DNA from: Isotricha intestinalis
Lineage: Eukaryota; Ciliophora; Litostomatea; Vestibuliferida; Isotrichidae
Direction: 5' to 3'
Assembly: GCA_023807065.1 (NCBI GenBank)
Contig: JAJJLU010003464.1
Location: 1 to 64,000 of the forward strand
DNA: 64,000 bases
A program made the translations under genes and the position numbers. The notes beneath the pieces were generated by a model. The model did no database searches. It had not been told where the DNA came from and saw only the letters and a program-made list of their open reading frames with translations. Below are positions 39,517 to 49,418 of this stretch, piece by piece. How positions within the stretch are numbered: position 1 is the stretch's first letter; each line of letters begins with the position of its first letter.

Positions 39517-40464
39517 TATTTTTTTTGTTTATTTGAATGTTTTTTATTTCCTTTTTGATAATATTTTTTCGGAGTATCATTTGAGTTTAATCTCTTTAAG
39601 ATTGTAAATAATCTATTATAAATGTTTAAAGAATCTTTATATAATTTTTCATTTTTTTTTTTGAGAATAATAAATTATTATTTAGATTTATTTTATTTAT
39701 TTTTTTCTCTTCAAAACTATTAAATTCACTTTTATATATTATTCTTAAAATATCTTTTTTTTTATTAATATTATTTTTATTGTTATTATTATTATTTTGA
39801 TTGCTTAATGAATCATTAAATTTTTCATATTTTTCTTTTTTTTCTTTGATTGTCTTCTGATTTTTTCAATTTCTTTGACTTTATTTTTATAATATTTCTT
39901 TTTATTAATAGAACTTTGAATTAAAGTATTATTATAACTTTCATATTTCTATTACATTTATTAAAATTATAATTTGTATTTTCAGGACAACTTCTATTAA
40001 AATTTTTCTTAATATTAATATCATATAAATTTTCATTATTATTAAAATAATTTCTTAATTTAACAATTTTTAGGTTTATTTACTCTTTTATTACTTTTAA
40101 AATAATAGGATATAAAATTTTATCATAAGTTCCATGAGATAAATGATATAAGAAATCAGATTGACAACGAGCTAATTTTTTTTTAAAAGAAATTAAATTA
40201 ATATCATCATTTTTAAAATTATAAAAAGATTTATTTAATTTAATAGGAGGATTTTGTTTGTCATTATATAACTTATCTATCATTATTATTGGAAATGAAG
40301 TTTTATTTTTTTTCTTTTGAATTTAAAATTTCATCATTAATATTTCCTTCTCTATTAATTTTCATCCATTGGATAATAATATCATTAGAAACTTTTTCTA
40401 TAAATAGATCAATGTTAAAATTTAGATTCATTAATATTTTTATTTTTTGAAAACCTTTAAACAT
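39513..40464 (-). pseudogene. Disrupted gene with several frame breaks and one possible 30-base intron
   Basis: Reading leftward from ATG at 40462-40464, about 52 codons (MFKGFQKIKILMNLNFN onward) end at TAA beside an A8 run (40316-40323). A one-base shift there joins a frame containing MIDKLYNDKQNPPIKL and ARCQSDFLYHLSHGTYDKIL. An in-frame TAA next is removed if 40054-40083 is a GT-AG intron of 30 bases. Further single-base shifts are needed near 39945, at the A8 run 39836-39843 and at the A11 run 39652-39662. The last frame ends KKYYQKGNKKHSNKQKKY then TAA at 39513-39515. The pieces sum to about 300 residues of clearly coding composition, unknown family. Either a recent pseudogene or base-calling errors in homopolymers; neighbouring genes with equally long A runs stay open, which favours a pseudogene. 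Confidence 0.6.
40054..40083 (-). other. Candidate 30-base GT-AG intron in the disrupted gene
   Basis: On the minus strand it begins GTAAATAAAC and ends TTAAATTAAG. Removing it deletes an in-frame TAA and joins two coding-like runs in the same frame (VIKE to NYFNNN). Its start and length resemble the two introns of the PROPPIN gene. Confidence 0.5.
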
Positions 40465-40625
40465 TTTATGATTAAGTATCCTTAGTAAATTTTTATTTTT
40501 TTAATAATGCATTTTTTAACATATTTGATTGAAAAAAAGTCTTATCTGAATTTAGTATGTTTATAATTTTTTAAGATAAAATTTTATTTAATTTCATTTA
40601 TTTAAATTATTATAAATTTTATATA

Positions 40626-42914
40626 ATGAGTTCAAATAAATTTGAATCTCAAGAATATTTCAAACATTTATCTTTAATAGACGAAAATACAATAGTTCAT
40701 AAAAGTGATAATAATAAAGAAGAATTTAAATTAGTAATATTAAGAATTTTTATTACACTTTTAAATGTAAATGAAGAAAAAAGCTATTATTTTGAATGTT
40801 TTGATATAAATAATGAAGATGAAGAAATTGAAATAATGAAATCAAAAGAAATGAAAGGAAATAATAATATAATAATATTCAAAGAGACAATTGAAATAAG
40901 ATATAATCCAATAAATGATAAAAGAATATTAATTAAAATACATAAAGATGAAAATATATTATATTATGAAACAGATTTAAATAGATTAACTGAATCAATA
41001 AATATTGAAGATAAAATTGATAACATTAATCCTGAAATAATACAAATATCAAGTTTAAAATTAAATAAATTTGTTTTATTTCTTTTTGAAATTAATTCTT
41101 CAAAGAAAATAGATTTTAAAAAAGCAAAAAATAAAATAATTTATCAAATTAAAAATAATAATGTTTTATTATATAGAAGTGAACCAATAAATGAAAACGG
41201 TAAATTTAAAGTAGTTGAAATAAGTCAAGATTTTTTGTATCCTAATTTTACTATTTTATTTTATAATTATGAAGGAAAAATTTTAACAGAAATAAAATTA
41301 AGTATTAAAGATTTTCAAAATGAAGAATTAATGGGAATTCCAAATGTTTTTTCTTTATCAAAAAATAAAGTCTTAACAATAGAAAATAAAAGTTTAATTA
41401 AAGAAGATTTAGAAGTTAAAAATTTTTTAAATGAAAATGAATTAAAAAAGAATGATGATTTAATGGAATCTAAAAGTGAAATTTTTTTCAAAGTAAATAA
41501 AAAAGAAATAGATTATAATAAAGAAAGAATTAAATTAAGTTTTATGTTAGAAAAATGTAAACCTTCAACTTTTTATAATATTAGAGTTTATTATGATGAA
41601 AATGATACTCAACAAACTTTCTCAACTAAAGATTTTAAAAGTAATGAAGATAAAATTGAATTTCCAGAAAATTTAGAAATTGATTATTTTTTTAATAAAG
41701 ATAGAATATTTGAAATAAGTATTATTGTTAATAAAAGTTTTAAAAGATCAGAAGTTACTTTAGCTCAAATTTTATTTTGTAAAAATTCTATTTATGAAGC
41801 TAAAGTTAGTAATGATGTTAATGAAATAATTAAAATAAAAGCTGAAAAAATCATTGATATGAATTTGACTATGTTAAATGTAAACTTTGAAATTACAAGT
41901 TTTTTAAATCCAAAATATTATTTAAATAAATTATATTTTATTATGAATGTTGATCAAAAGAAAATTTATAAAAGTGAAGAAATTAATTCTGAAAATCAAA
42001 TAAATTCAATTAATGTTCCAAATGAATTAATTGATAATGAGAATAAAAATATAATATTTGATTTTTATAATTATAGAAATGAAGGATTAGAATCAATTAA
42101 TACAAATAAAGAAGAATTAATAAATGGAAAAACTTTTGAAATTATTCTTTCAAAATATAGGAAATATATTTTTAAAAGTAAATCAAAAATAATAGATAAT
42201 TATTCATTATTTAATTGTATTAATGAAGAAGAATTAAAGATATATCCTTATTTTTTTATTGATTTCAGTTTATCAAATGGAGAAAAAGATTCTAAAAAAT
42301 GTCTTCATTATTTAAGTGAAGATGAAGATGAACAAAATGAATATGAAGAAATATTATCTGCTTATTTTCAAGAAAATATATTTTATAATCCTTCAAATAT
42401 ATATTTAATGTATGGTTTTGGAGGTGAAAAAAATGGAAATGAAATATTTGAATTTAATTCACATTCTGATATAAATAAAGATAATTTTATTGAAGAATAT
42501 AGAAATAATATTAGTGAAGTTACTTTTAAAGAAAAAAGATTATTTAGTAATATTTTAAAAAAATATATTGAAAAAGGAAAAAATTATGAAAATAATAATA
42601 AATTTGATATAATATTTATTTTAACTAGTGATTTTTGTAGTGATGAAGAAGAAACAAAAAAAACTTTATTTGAATTAGAAAATACACCTGTTTTTATTAT
42701 TATCATTGGAATGGGAAATAAAAATTTTAATGAATTTCAAGAATTTATAGATAATATTAATTCTAATTTAAAATCAAGAAAAAAATTAATTCAATTAGAA
42801 AAATATAAAAATAATAGATATAATTTAAACCAATTAGTTGAAAATAGTTTAAAAAATATTCCAAATGAAATAATAAATTATTTTTTGTCTAAAAATAAAA
42901 AATATTTGAAATAA
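40626..42914 (+). CDS. Copine-like protein
   Basis: The protein has 762 residues. The C-terminal part (about 535-755) matches the copine vWA-like domain: PYFFIDFSLSNG with the metal-site DxSxS pattern (D546, S548, S550), then HYLSEDEDEQNEYEEIL, YLMYGFGGEKNG, and later FDIIFILTSDFCSD and TPVFIIIIGMGNKNFNEF. These correspond in order to copine motifs for the metal site, VYGFGA, TDG and IIIVGVG. The upstream ~530 residues are beta-rich and could hold two or three C2-like domains, the usual copine partner, but calcium-binding Asp clusters are not obvious. Copines are calcium-dependent phospholipid-binding proteins in membrane traffic and signalling. At 762 residues it is longer than the usual ~550, so the N-terminal part is extended. 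Confidence 0.8.
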   Translation: MSSNKFESQEYFKHLSLIDENTIVHKSDNNKEEFKLVILRIFITLLNVNEEKSYYFECFDINNEDEEIEIMKSKEMKGNNNIIIFKETIEIRYNPINDKRILIKIHKDENILYYETDLNRLTESINIEDKIDNINPEIIQISSLKLNKFVLFLFEINSSKKIDFKKAKNKIIYQIKNNNVLLYRSEPINENGKFKVVEISQDFLYPNFTILFYNYEGKILTEIKLSIKDFQNEELMGIPNVFSLSKNKVLTIENKSLIKEDLEVKNFLNENELKKNDDLMESKSEIFFKVNKKEIDYNKERIKLSFMLEKCKPSTFYNIRVYYDENDTQQTFSTKDFKSNEDKIEFPENLEIDYFFNKDRIFEISIIVNKSFKRSEVTLAQILFCKNSIYEAKVSNDVNEIIKIKAEKIIDMNLTMLNVNFEITSFLNPKYYLNKLYFIMNVDQKKIYKSEEINSENQINSINVPNELIDNENKNIIFDFYNYRNEGLESINTNKEELINGKTFEIILSKYRKYIFKSKSKIIDNYSLFNCINEEELKIYPYFFIDFSLSNGEKDSKKCLHYLSEDEDEQNEYEEILSAYFQENIFYNPSNIYLMYGFGGEKNGNEIFEFNSHSDINKDNFIEEYRNNISEVTFKEKRLFSNILKKYIEKGKNYENNNKFDIIFILTSDFCSDEEETKKTLFELENTPVFIIIIGMGNKNFNEFQEFIDNINSNLKSRKKLIQLEKYKNNRYNLNQLVENSLKNIPNEIINYFLSKNKKYLK

Positions 42915-42934
42915 TAATAATAATATAATTAAAT

Positions 42935-44083
42935 TTAATAATCTAAAATTTGTTCTAATCTTTCTTTAGATATTAAATCACTAATTAAACTAATTTTATT
43001 ATTAGTTAACATAGAAACGATTTTTGATTGCTCAGAAATATTTCTTATAGTATATTTTCCAATATCTTGAAAATGTTTTTGTTGATAATATCTATCATTT
43101 AAATCACTTTTAATTTTATAATATTTTCTCATTTGACTATAAGTTCTATTATATAATAAAGGAAGATATTTTATTACTTTTTCTTCTCTTTTTAATTTTT
43201 CTTTAAATTTATTATATTTAAATAATGAAATTAATTTTCTTTCTTTTATTGAATTGTGATTTAGAGAATTGTTTTTCTTTTTTTTAAAAGAATTTTCATT
43301 TGGTAAATTTGTTATTATTATATTATCATTATTATTTGTTTCAATTGCTTCATTTTTTTGGTTATTTTCAATTTCAGTTTTTGAAAAATTTTTACTTTTT
43401 AATTGAATATTAGTTGTTAAAGAAATATTATCAAATGATGTTGATTTATTTCTATTTGATATTAAAGAACTTGTATTAATCATTTTACTTTTTCTATAAC
43501 TTAATTCTTTTGAATTAATTAGATAAATATAAATTGTGATTTGACATTTAATCCATTTAAATATATAATTCATTCCTAAAGAAGAAGGAATAGATTTAGG
43601 TAATTTCATATTTGGAAGAAATCTATTTAAATAAAAGTTAAATTGTTTTGAACTTAACATTTCATAATGAATATTTTTCATTCTATTTATTAAATCTTCG
43701 TAATTAAGTTTTTTTCTAAAATGTTCCCATTCAAAATTTTGATCTATATAAACTATATAATTAAAAAGTTCCATTAAATGTTTTTGAATAGGTAATAATT
43801 TATCTATTGATAATATATCTAACATATAATTTATATTAAATGTATTTAATAATTGAATTGAAATTTCTTTTGCTTTTTCATAATCTTCATTTGATATACT
43901 AAATTCTCTGAAAAAATTTATTTTAATATTATTTTTATTTAATTTTTCTTTTAATGCCATTTGAATAAGTTCATTATTTATATTATTTATTCTTGCTCTA
44001 TTTTCTCTTATATCTCTATTTAAATTTTCAATGTTATTTTTTTTTGGTAAAAATACTTGAACATCTATTTGATTCAATTTCAT
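42935..44083 (-). CDS. Hypothetical protein, helical, unknown function
   Basis: The protein has 382 residues. Residues about 15-50 look like a coiled coil. Residues 60-200 contain evenly spaced hydrophobic and aromatic residues, including DQNFEWEHFRKKLNYEDL and LPKSIPSSLGMNYIFKWI, and read as a folded helical domain. A Ser/Asn-rich linker (210-280) and a basic tail follow. There is no signal peptide or membrane helix and no recognised family. Its stop lies about 20 bases from that of the convergent copine-like gene. Confidence 0.75.
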   Translation of the reverse strand: MKLNQIDVQVFLPKKNNIENLNRDIRENRARINNINNELIQMALKEKLNKNNIKINFFREFSISNEDYEKAKEISIQLLNTFNINYMLDILSIDKLLPIQKHLMELFNYIVYIDQNFEWEHFRKKLNYEDLINRMKNIHYEMLSSKQFNFYLNRFLPNMKLPKSIPSSLGMNYIFKWIKCQITIYIYLINSKELSYRKSKMINTSSLISNRNKSTSFDNISLTTNIQLKSKNFSKTEIENNQKNEAIETNNNDNIIITNLPNENSFKKKKNNSLNHNSIKERKLISLFKYNKFKEKLKREEKVIKYLPLLYNRTYSQMRKYYKIKSDLNDRYYQQKHFQDIGKYTIRNISEQSKIVSMLTNNKISLISDLISKERLEQILDY

Positions 44084-44470
44084 TTTTTTTTTGTTAACAA
44101 AATAAAAATTAATTAATTTAAAAAATATATTAAAAAAAAATTAGGAAGTTAAGAAAAAAATATTATTATAATAATAAAATAAGTATTGGAAAAAAAATTA
44201 TTTGAAATGTATTAAAAAGTTAAAGTTTTTTTATATTAGTATTATCAAAAAATAGATTAAAAAATATTAATTTGCTTATCTTTATTTTGATTTTTAATAT
44301 AAAAAATAATATTAATTATTTTTTAAATTACATAAACTTTAGAAATTAATAAAAAAAAACATCAATTATTTACTTTTTAGAAAAATTTTTCAATAATTAT
44401 AATATAAATATAACAATTATAACAAAAAAACCATTAAACCAACTTAAACAAATGAAAGCTTCAAAAAAAT
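44084..44470. other. Intergenic region, nothing recognised
   Basis: An AT-rich spacer with long A and T runs between two minus-strand genes. Confidence 0.4.
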
Positions 44471-45286
44471 TTAATCTTGATTTTTTTTCATTATTTCAAT
44501 TAACAGTTGTACACTCTTTTTTGTGTTTTGTCTTTTTCTTTTTTTATCTTCATTAAAATTATCAAAATAATTTTTGCCATATTTTAATAAAAGATTAGTA
44601 TATTCTTTTCCTTCTTGTTCAATTTTTTTTTCTATTTTTACAAGATCATATAAAGGAATTGCTTTTTTTATTCCAAATTGTTTAAGTGTATCTTTTTTAG
44701 ATTCTTCAGTAAACAATTCAAAAAGTTCACATATTTTATAATTAAAAAATTTTCTAAATTGAGGATATCTTTTTATTAAAGTTGATATTGTGTTTATATT
44801 TATATCTTTTTTAGATTTTATAAATTTATTATTGATTGGAAAATAAAGAACATTTTTTAAAGAACAATCCTTTAATATTGAATTTAATTCTATTGTAACA
44901 TCACTTATAAGCTCAGAGGTGATATTTTTAAATTTTAATCTTGAATCTTTATATATAAATTTTATATAATCATTACATAGTTTAATTAAAAATTTGAAGA
45001 AATGAACTTTAAGTGTTCTAAGTATATTATCAATTCTTTTTGAACGAGATTTCCCATTTTTCTCTTTTCTTTTAACTTTGTGAATAATAAAAATTTGGTT
45101 GGAAGAATCTTCTGAACTAGTTGAATTTTGATTTTCATTTGAATTTTCAAATTCTGGAAAACTCAAAGTATTGAATAAAATATCACTATTTAATAAGGAT
45201 TCATTTAGATCTTCATATATATTTATTGAATTTGATTGATCAAATCTAAAATCTTCATTTGATGAATTTAAATTTGGGAATGACAT
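44471..45286 (-). CDS. Hypothetical basic/helical protein
   Basis: The protein has 271 residues. The N-terminal 70 residues are acidic, rich in Ser and Asn, and probably disordered, followed by a basic patch KRKEKNGKSRSKR (about 72-84) that could be a nuclear signal. Residues 85-240 form a hydrophobic-patterned helical domain with FFKFLIKLCNDYIKFIYK, SDVTIELNSILKDCSLKNVL and FRKFFNYKICELFELF. This pattern looks familiar from multicopy uncharacterised protist families, but I cannot name one. No enzyme motif is seen. Confidence 0.7.
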   Translation of the reverse strand: MSFPNLNSSNEDFRFDQSNSINIYEDLNESLLNSDILFNTLSFPEFENSNENQNSTSSEDSSNQIFIIHKVKRKEKNGKSRSKRIDNILRTLKVHFFKFLIKLCNDYIKFIYKDSRLKFKNITSELISDVTIELNSILKDCSLKNVLYFPINNKFIKSKKDININTISTLIKRYPQFRKFFNYKICELFELFTEESKKDTLKQFGIKKAIPLYDLVKIEKKIEQEGKEYTNLLLKYGKNYFDNFNEDKKRKRQNTKKSVQLLIEIMKKNQD

Positions 45287-46355
45287 AATATGTTTATATT
45301 ATTTCAAAAAGAAAATTCAGAATAAAAACTGTTTTAAATTATTAACTTAATTTTATTGAAGCCAAAATTTTTTTTTATTTAATTTAAAAATTCTTACATC
45401 GGGAAAATTTATCATTTTCCTTTTTATATATTATATATTTTCTTTTAGATTTATTAACTAAAACTATGAATTAAGAGTTTTTTATTTGATAACTGTATTA
45501 TGGTTTGATTTTTTTCAAATTTTAGAAATTTGAAAATATTTAAATTTAAAAAATTGGTAAATGAAAGAAAAGGTATTTTTTGAAGCTTTTTTAGAAATAT
45601 TTTTTATAAATATGAATATGAATACTTTAATTATATAAAGGTGGAAATAACTTTCAGAAAAATCTAAAATTTTATTACAAAATTTACCACACATAAATAC
45701 ATATTTTTATAAAAAAAAAGTATTTGTGTATTTTAAAATGAAAATAAAAAATAATGAGTATTATTCATTATTTCTGACTTATTTCAATTATAAAACAAAG
45801 AAGTAATAAAAATGTATTATTGTATTTAGCAAATGAACTAATTATTTTTTTTTTGAATTAATAATTGATTAATAAATAATTAATTATTTTAAAAAGTAAA
45901 ATATTAAAGTTATAATTCAAAAGTATAAATAGATTTAAATAAAAAAGTATTCCTAGTTTTTTATACATTAATATAGAATCAAAATTTAAATATTACTAAT
46001 TATATCATGACTTAACATAAGTCAAAAAATAGAAAAATTATTTATAATATTTAAATAATTCTTAAATCAAATTCTTTTTTTTTAGAATAAATTAAGTATT
46101 TTAATATTTGATTTTGGAATAACATTAAAAACAAATAACATAAAATAAATTATTATTTTTTTGAAATAATTGTTATCAATTTAAAAAATATATATATACA
46201 TCACTGAGTTTTAAAGCTTTTTACTTATATATAATATATGTTATAAATCAATTAAAAATTAATTTCATTTTTTATTTTTAGATGATATTTAATTTAATTT
46301 TATTTAATTTGAAAAATTATTTAAAATATAAATTACAAATTTGAAATATTTTAAT
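45287..46355. other. Long intergenic region, nothing recognised
   Basis: About 1 kb between divergent genes. The stretch 45690-45735 contains a weak, imperfect inverted repeat (ACATAAATAC against GTATTTGTGT across an AT-rich loop). No frame, tRNA or other RNA is evident. Confidence 0.45.
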
Positions 46356-48113
46356 ATGGAAGAAATTTCAACAAAGAAAAAAGAAGAAGATGTTAATATT
46401 GAATGTGATATGTGTTTAAATAAATGTTTTAAATATGTATTTTTTTCTTGTGAACATAAAATATGTTTTAAATGTTTTTATAAAATATTATTAAGATCAT
46501 ATTTAAGAGATATAACTTTAAATAAAGAAATAAAAATATCATGTATTTGTAAAAGAGGAGATTTACTAATAGATTTAAATACAATTTATAATAATTTAAA
46601 CTATTTATATGAAAATAGATCAAATTTTGAAGAAAAATTTAATGATAAATGTCCAAATCATTCTAATGAAAAAGTAAAAGATTTTTGTTTAGATTGTGTG
46701 GAATATTTATGTGATAAATGTAAAGAAGGAAAAAAATTCCATTTTAAACATAATATAGTTAATAAAGATGATTATATTAAAACTATAAAAGAAAATATTG
46801 GAAAATTACCTCATTTAAATTATTTTTTAGAAGAATATGAAAATAATATTAATAAATCATTCGAAGAATATTCAAAAGAAATATCTTTGAAGTTTGATTT
46901 ATTGATTAATGAAATACAAAATTATAAAAATAAAGCGTTAAATGAAATAAAAATTAAAGTAGAAAATAATATTCTACCAATGAAAATATGTCTTTTATTA
47001 TATAAATATTATAATTATGAAGTGGAAAAATCATCAAATGATATACATCAACTTCTTTTTTCTTTAAACACAAAAATAATAATTCCAGAAATAAATTACC
47101 AAAGAGAAAAAACAGAATATGAGATAGATAATATAATAAAATCAATAAATAATTTAAATTTAAATAAAAGAATAACATTTAATTTAAATCAAAAATTTGG
47201 GAATTTTAAAATATTTCAAAGTATAGAAAGAGCACATAATACAGATATAAATTGTATGATAAAATTAAATGGAAATATAATAGTAACAGGTGATTTAGAA
47301 GGTTATATAAGATTATGGAAAATAACAGGAAAAGGATTATATAATTTTCAAACTGAAAAAGCTCATGAAAGTCAAATTCAATCAATAATAAATTTATCTA
47401 ATAAAAAATTTTCAAGTTGTTCAGGTTTAGAATCAATAATATTAATATGGAAAGAAAATATAGAAAATGATAAATATAAAATAATTCAAAAAATAAATTT
47501 AGAAAATAAAATATGTACAGCATTAAATACTTTAAATGATAATGAATCATTATTATTAGCATTAAATGACAATAAATATTATATATATACAAATAAAAAT
47601 AATGAATATATAGAAAATGGTCAATTTGGAAAACATGAAGGAACAATAAATTGTATAATTCAATTAAAAAATGAAAGAATTGTAACAGCTTCAGATGATA
47701 AAAGCATTATAATATGGAATAAAAAAAAAAGAGAATGTAAATTAACTTCACATAAAGATTGTGTTAATGTTGTTATTGAATTAAATGATAATTACATTTG
47801 TTCTGGAAGTTCAGATAAAAATATTATTATTTGGAAAAAAAATGCTTCTTCTAAATTTGAAAATTATTTAATTTTAGAAGGTCATTTAGAAGCTGTTAAA
47901 TGTTTAATTTATTTTAAAGATAAAAGAATTATTTCTGGTAGTCAAGATAATACAATAAAAATTTGGTTATTATCTAGAAATAATTATATTTGCTCTCATA
48001 CTATTTGTGAACATAAATCTTGTGTTTCTGGTTTAGTTAATTTTAATAATGAAGCTTTTATTTCTTGTTCTTACGATAAAACCATTAAAATATGGGTTTA
48101 TGTTAAAAAATAA
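46356..48113 (+). CDS. RING, B-box and WD40-repeat protein (TRIM-like E3 ligase candidate)
   Basis: The ATG at 46356 is chosen (585 residues); the frame upstream starts with TTG only. The N-terminus has a RING-like finger (C17, C20, C32, H34, C37, C40, C63, C65). A B-box-like zinc finger follows (C99, H101, C111, C114, C119, C122, H129, H132). A coiled coil spans about 145-215. Residues about 285-585 form a WD40 propeller, with blades ending in WKITGKG, WKENIEN, WNKKKREC, WKKNASSK and WLLSRNN, the last blade ending IKIWVYVKK. The RING/B-box/coiled-coil order is that of TRIM ubiquitin ligases, here with WD40 as substrate-binding end. Whether the RING binds an E2 is not known. Confidence 0.88.
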   Translation: MEEISTKKKEEDVNIECDMCLNKCFKYVFFSCEHKICFKCFYKILLRSYLRDITLNKEIKISCICKRGDLLIDLNTIYNNLNYLYENRSNFEEKFNDKCPNHSNEKVKDFCLDCVEYLCDKCKEGKKFHFKHNIVNKDDYIKTIKENIGKLPHLNYFLEEYENNINKSFEEYSKEISLKFDLLINEIQNYKNKALNEIKIKVENNILPMKICLLLYKYYNYEVEKSSNDIHQLLFSLNTKIIIPEINYQREKTEYEIDNIIKSINNLNLNKRITFNLNQKFGNFKIFQSIERAHNTDINCMIKLNGNIIVTGDLEGYIRLWKITGKGLYNFQTEKAHESQIQSIINLSNKKFSSCSGLESIILIWKENIENDKYKIIQKINLENKICTALNTLNDNESLLLALNDNKYYIYTNKNNEYIENGQFGKHEGTINCIIQLKNERIVTASDDKSIIIWNKKKRECKLTSHKDCVNVVIELNDNYICSGSSDKNIIIWKKNASSKFENYLILEGHLEAVKCLIYFKDKRIISGSQDNTIKIWLLSRNNYICSHTICEHKSCVSGLVNFNNEAFISCSYDKTIKIWVYVKK

Positions 48114-48236
48114 TTTTCATTTTTTTGTATGTTAATTTAAATAATGGTTTTTTATTTAATAATCTTAAAATATTATTAATTAATATTTATTTTTTCCTTA
48201 TAAAAAAAATAATTTTTGATTTTTCATAATAAAAAT

Positions 48237-49303
48237 TTAATCTAAAGTTTTTTCTTCAATAATTTTACAATTTCCTCCTTTATAATTAATTTCAGCTTTA
48301 TAAAATTTTTTATTTTCAGTAATGATAATAATATATTTACAATCATTAGTAATATAGCATTTTGCACATTTTTCACTTATTCTAACTTGAGAAAAACTCC
48401 ATTCACTATTAGCATAATCTTGATGAAAAATAAGTAATTTTCCCCAAAAAGCAAATTTATTTTGAACATTTTCATTATTTTGGTCAATTCCAGTAGAAAA
48501 AATATGAATAGTTCCAGTATCACTTGAAACACATAATAATTGATTATTATCTGAGAAATTAATATGAAAAATTTTAGCTGGATTTTTTCCTCTTCTTACT
48601 TCATGAATTTTTTCATTTTTTTCTATATCAAATATCCTTATTAATGTTCCTTTTTCTGATGCACTTGCTAAATATCTTCCTTCTTTATTTAATGTAAAAT
48701 AGTCTATTTCATTTTCATGTGCTTTTATTTCTTTTATTTCATTATTATCTTTGTAATCTTTTATTATTATTTCACCTTTTTCTTCACTTGGATATGCTAT
48801 TATATTATTTTTTTCATTTGAAACATATGAAAATAATCCTTTTATGTTCTCTTTTGTTTCTATTATATCTTTTATTTGGAAATTCGGTAATTCAAATATA
48901 AATATTTTATCTAAACATACTGTTATAAAACTAATATTATTTATTATTTTTTACTTTTTATCAATGAATTTTATTCCCTTTATTTCTGAAAAAAATTGGA
49001 TTTTTGATATTATTTTTTTTGATTTATCATCAAATATTGATACACAATTAAAAGGAAATCTTTGATTAATATTATCTCCTACTAAAGCTATTATATTTGA
49101 TTCTCTTAATATATCAATTAATTTTATTCCACCTTCTAAACCTAATTTTTAAATATTTTAATTTTTTTACATATTTTTAATTTTTTGTCTGATATTGGAT
49201 CTGATAAATAAACCCAACTTCCTTTTTTATCTCCTATTAATATACATGTATTTTCATAATTAAAATTATAATATAACCAGCTATCACTTTCTTTCTCTTT
49301 CAT
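48237..49303 (-). CDS. PROPPIN (ATG18/WIPI family) WD40 protein with two tiny introns
   Basis: The coding sequence is the minus strand of 49171-49303, 48955-49141 and 48237-48930. These total 1014 bases and give 337 residues ending in TAA. Without splicing the frame is broken twice; removing two GT-AG introns of 29 and 24 bases restores one frame exactly. Exon 1 has the first blade (NYENTCILIGDKKGSWVY). Exon 2 has LEGGIKLIDILRESNIIALV and FNCVSIFDDK, matching the family's first blades. Exon 3 holds the phosphoinositide-binding signature, VRRG in KIHEVRRGKNPAKI, the equivalent of the FRRG/LRRG motif, after RYLASASEKGTLIRIFD. PROPPINs bind PI3P and PI(3,5)P2 and act in autophagy and endolysosome shaping. 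VRRG instead of FRRG keeps both arginines. Confidence 0.88.
48931..48954 (-). other. 24-base GT-AG intron of the PROPPIN gene
   Basis: On the minus strand it begins GTAAAAAATAA and ends AATATTAG. It contains in-frame TAA codons. Its removal joins FIDKN to FITVCLDKIFIF, which fits the family pattern for this blade. Confidence 0.85.
49142..49170 (-). other. 29-base GT-AG intron of the PROPPIN gene
   Basis: On the minus strand it begins GTAAAAAAATT and ends AAAATTAG. The upstream exon leaves one base and the downstream exon supplies two (TGT, Cys), so the frame continues into LEGGIKL. Confidence 0.85.
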
Positions 49304-49418
49304 ATTTTTATATAAGATTTAATTAATATAAAAAACAATTATTGGATATAAACTATAATATAAATATATTAAATTCAATATTAAAATTGACAAATTAAAA
49401 ATTATATTATATTTAATT

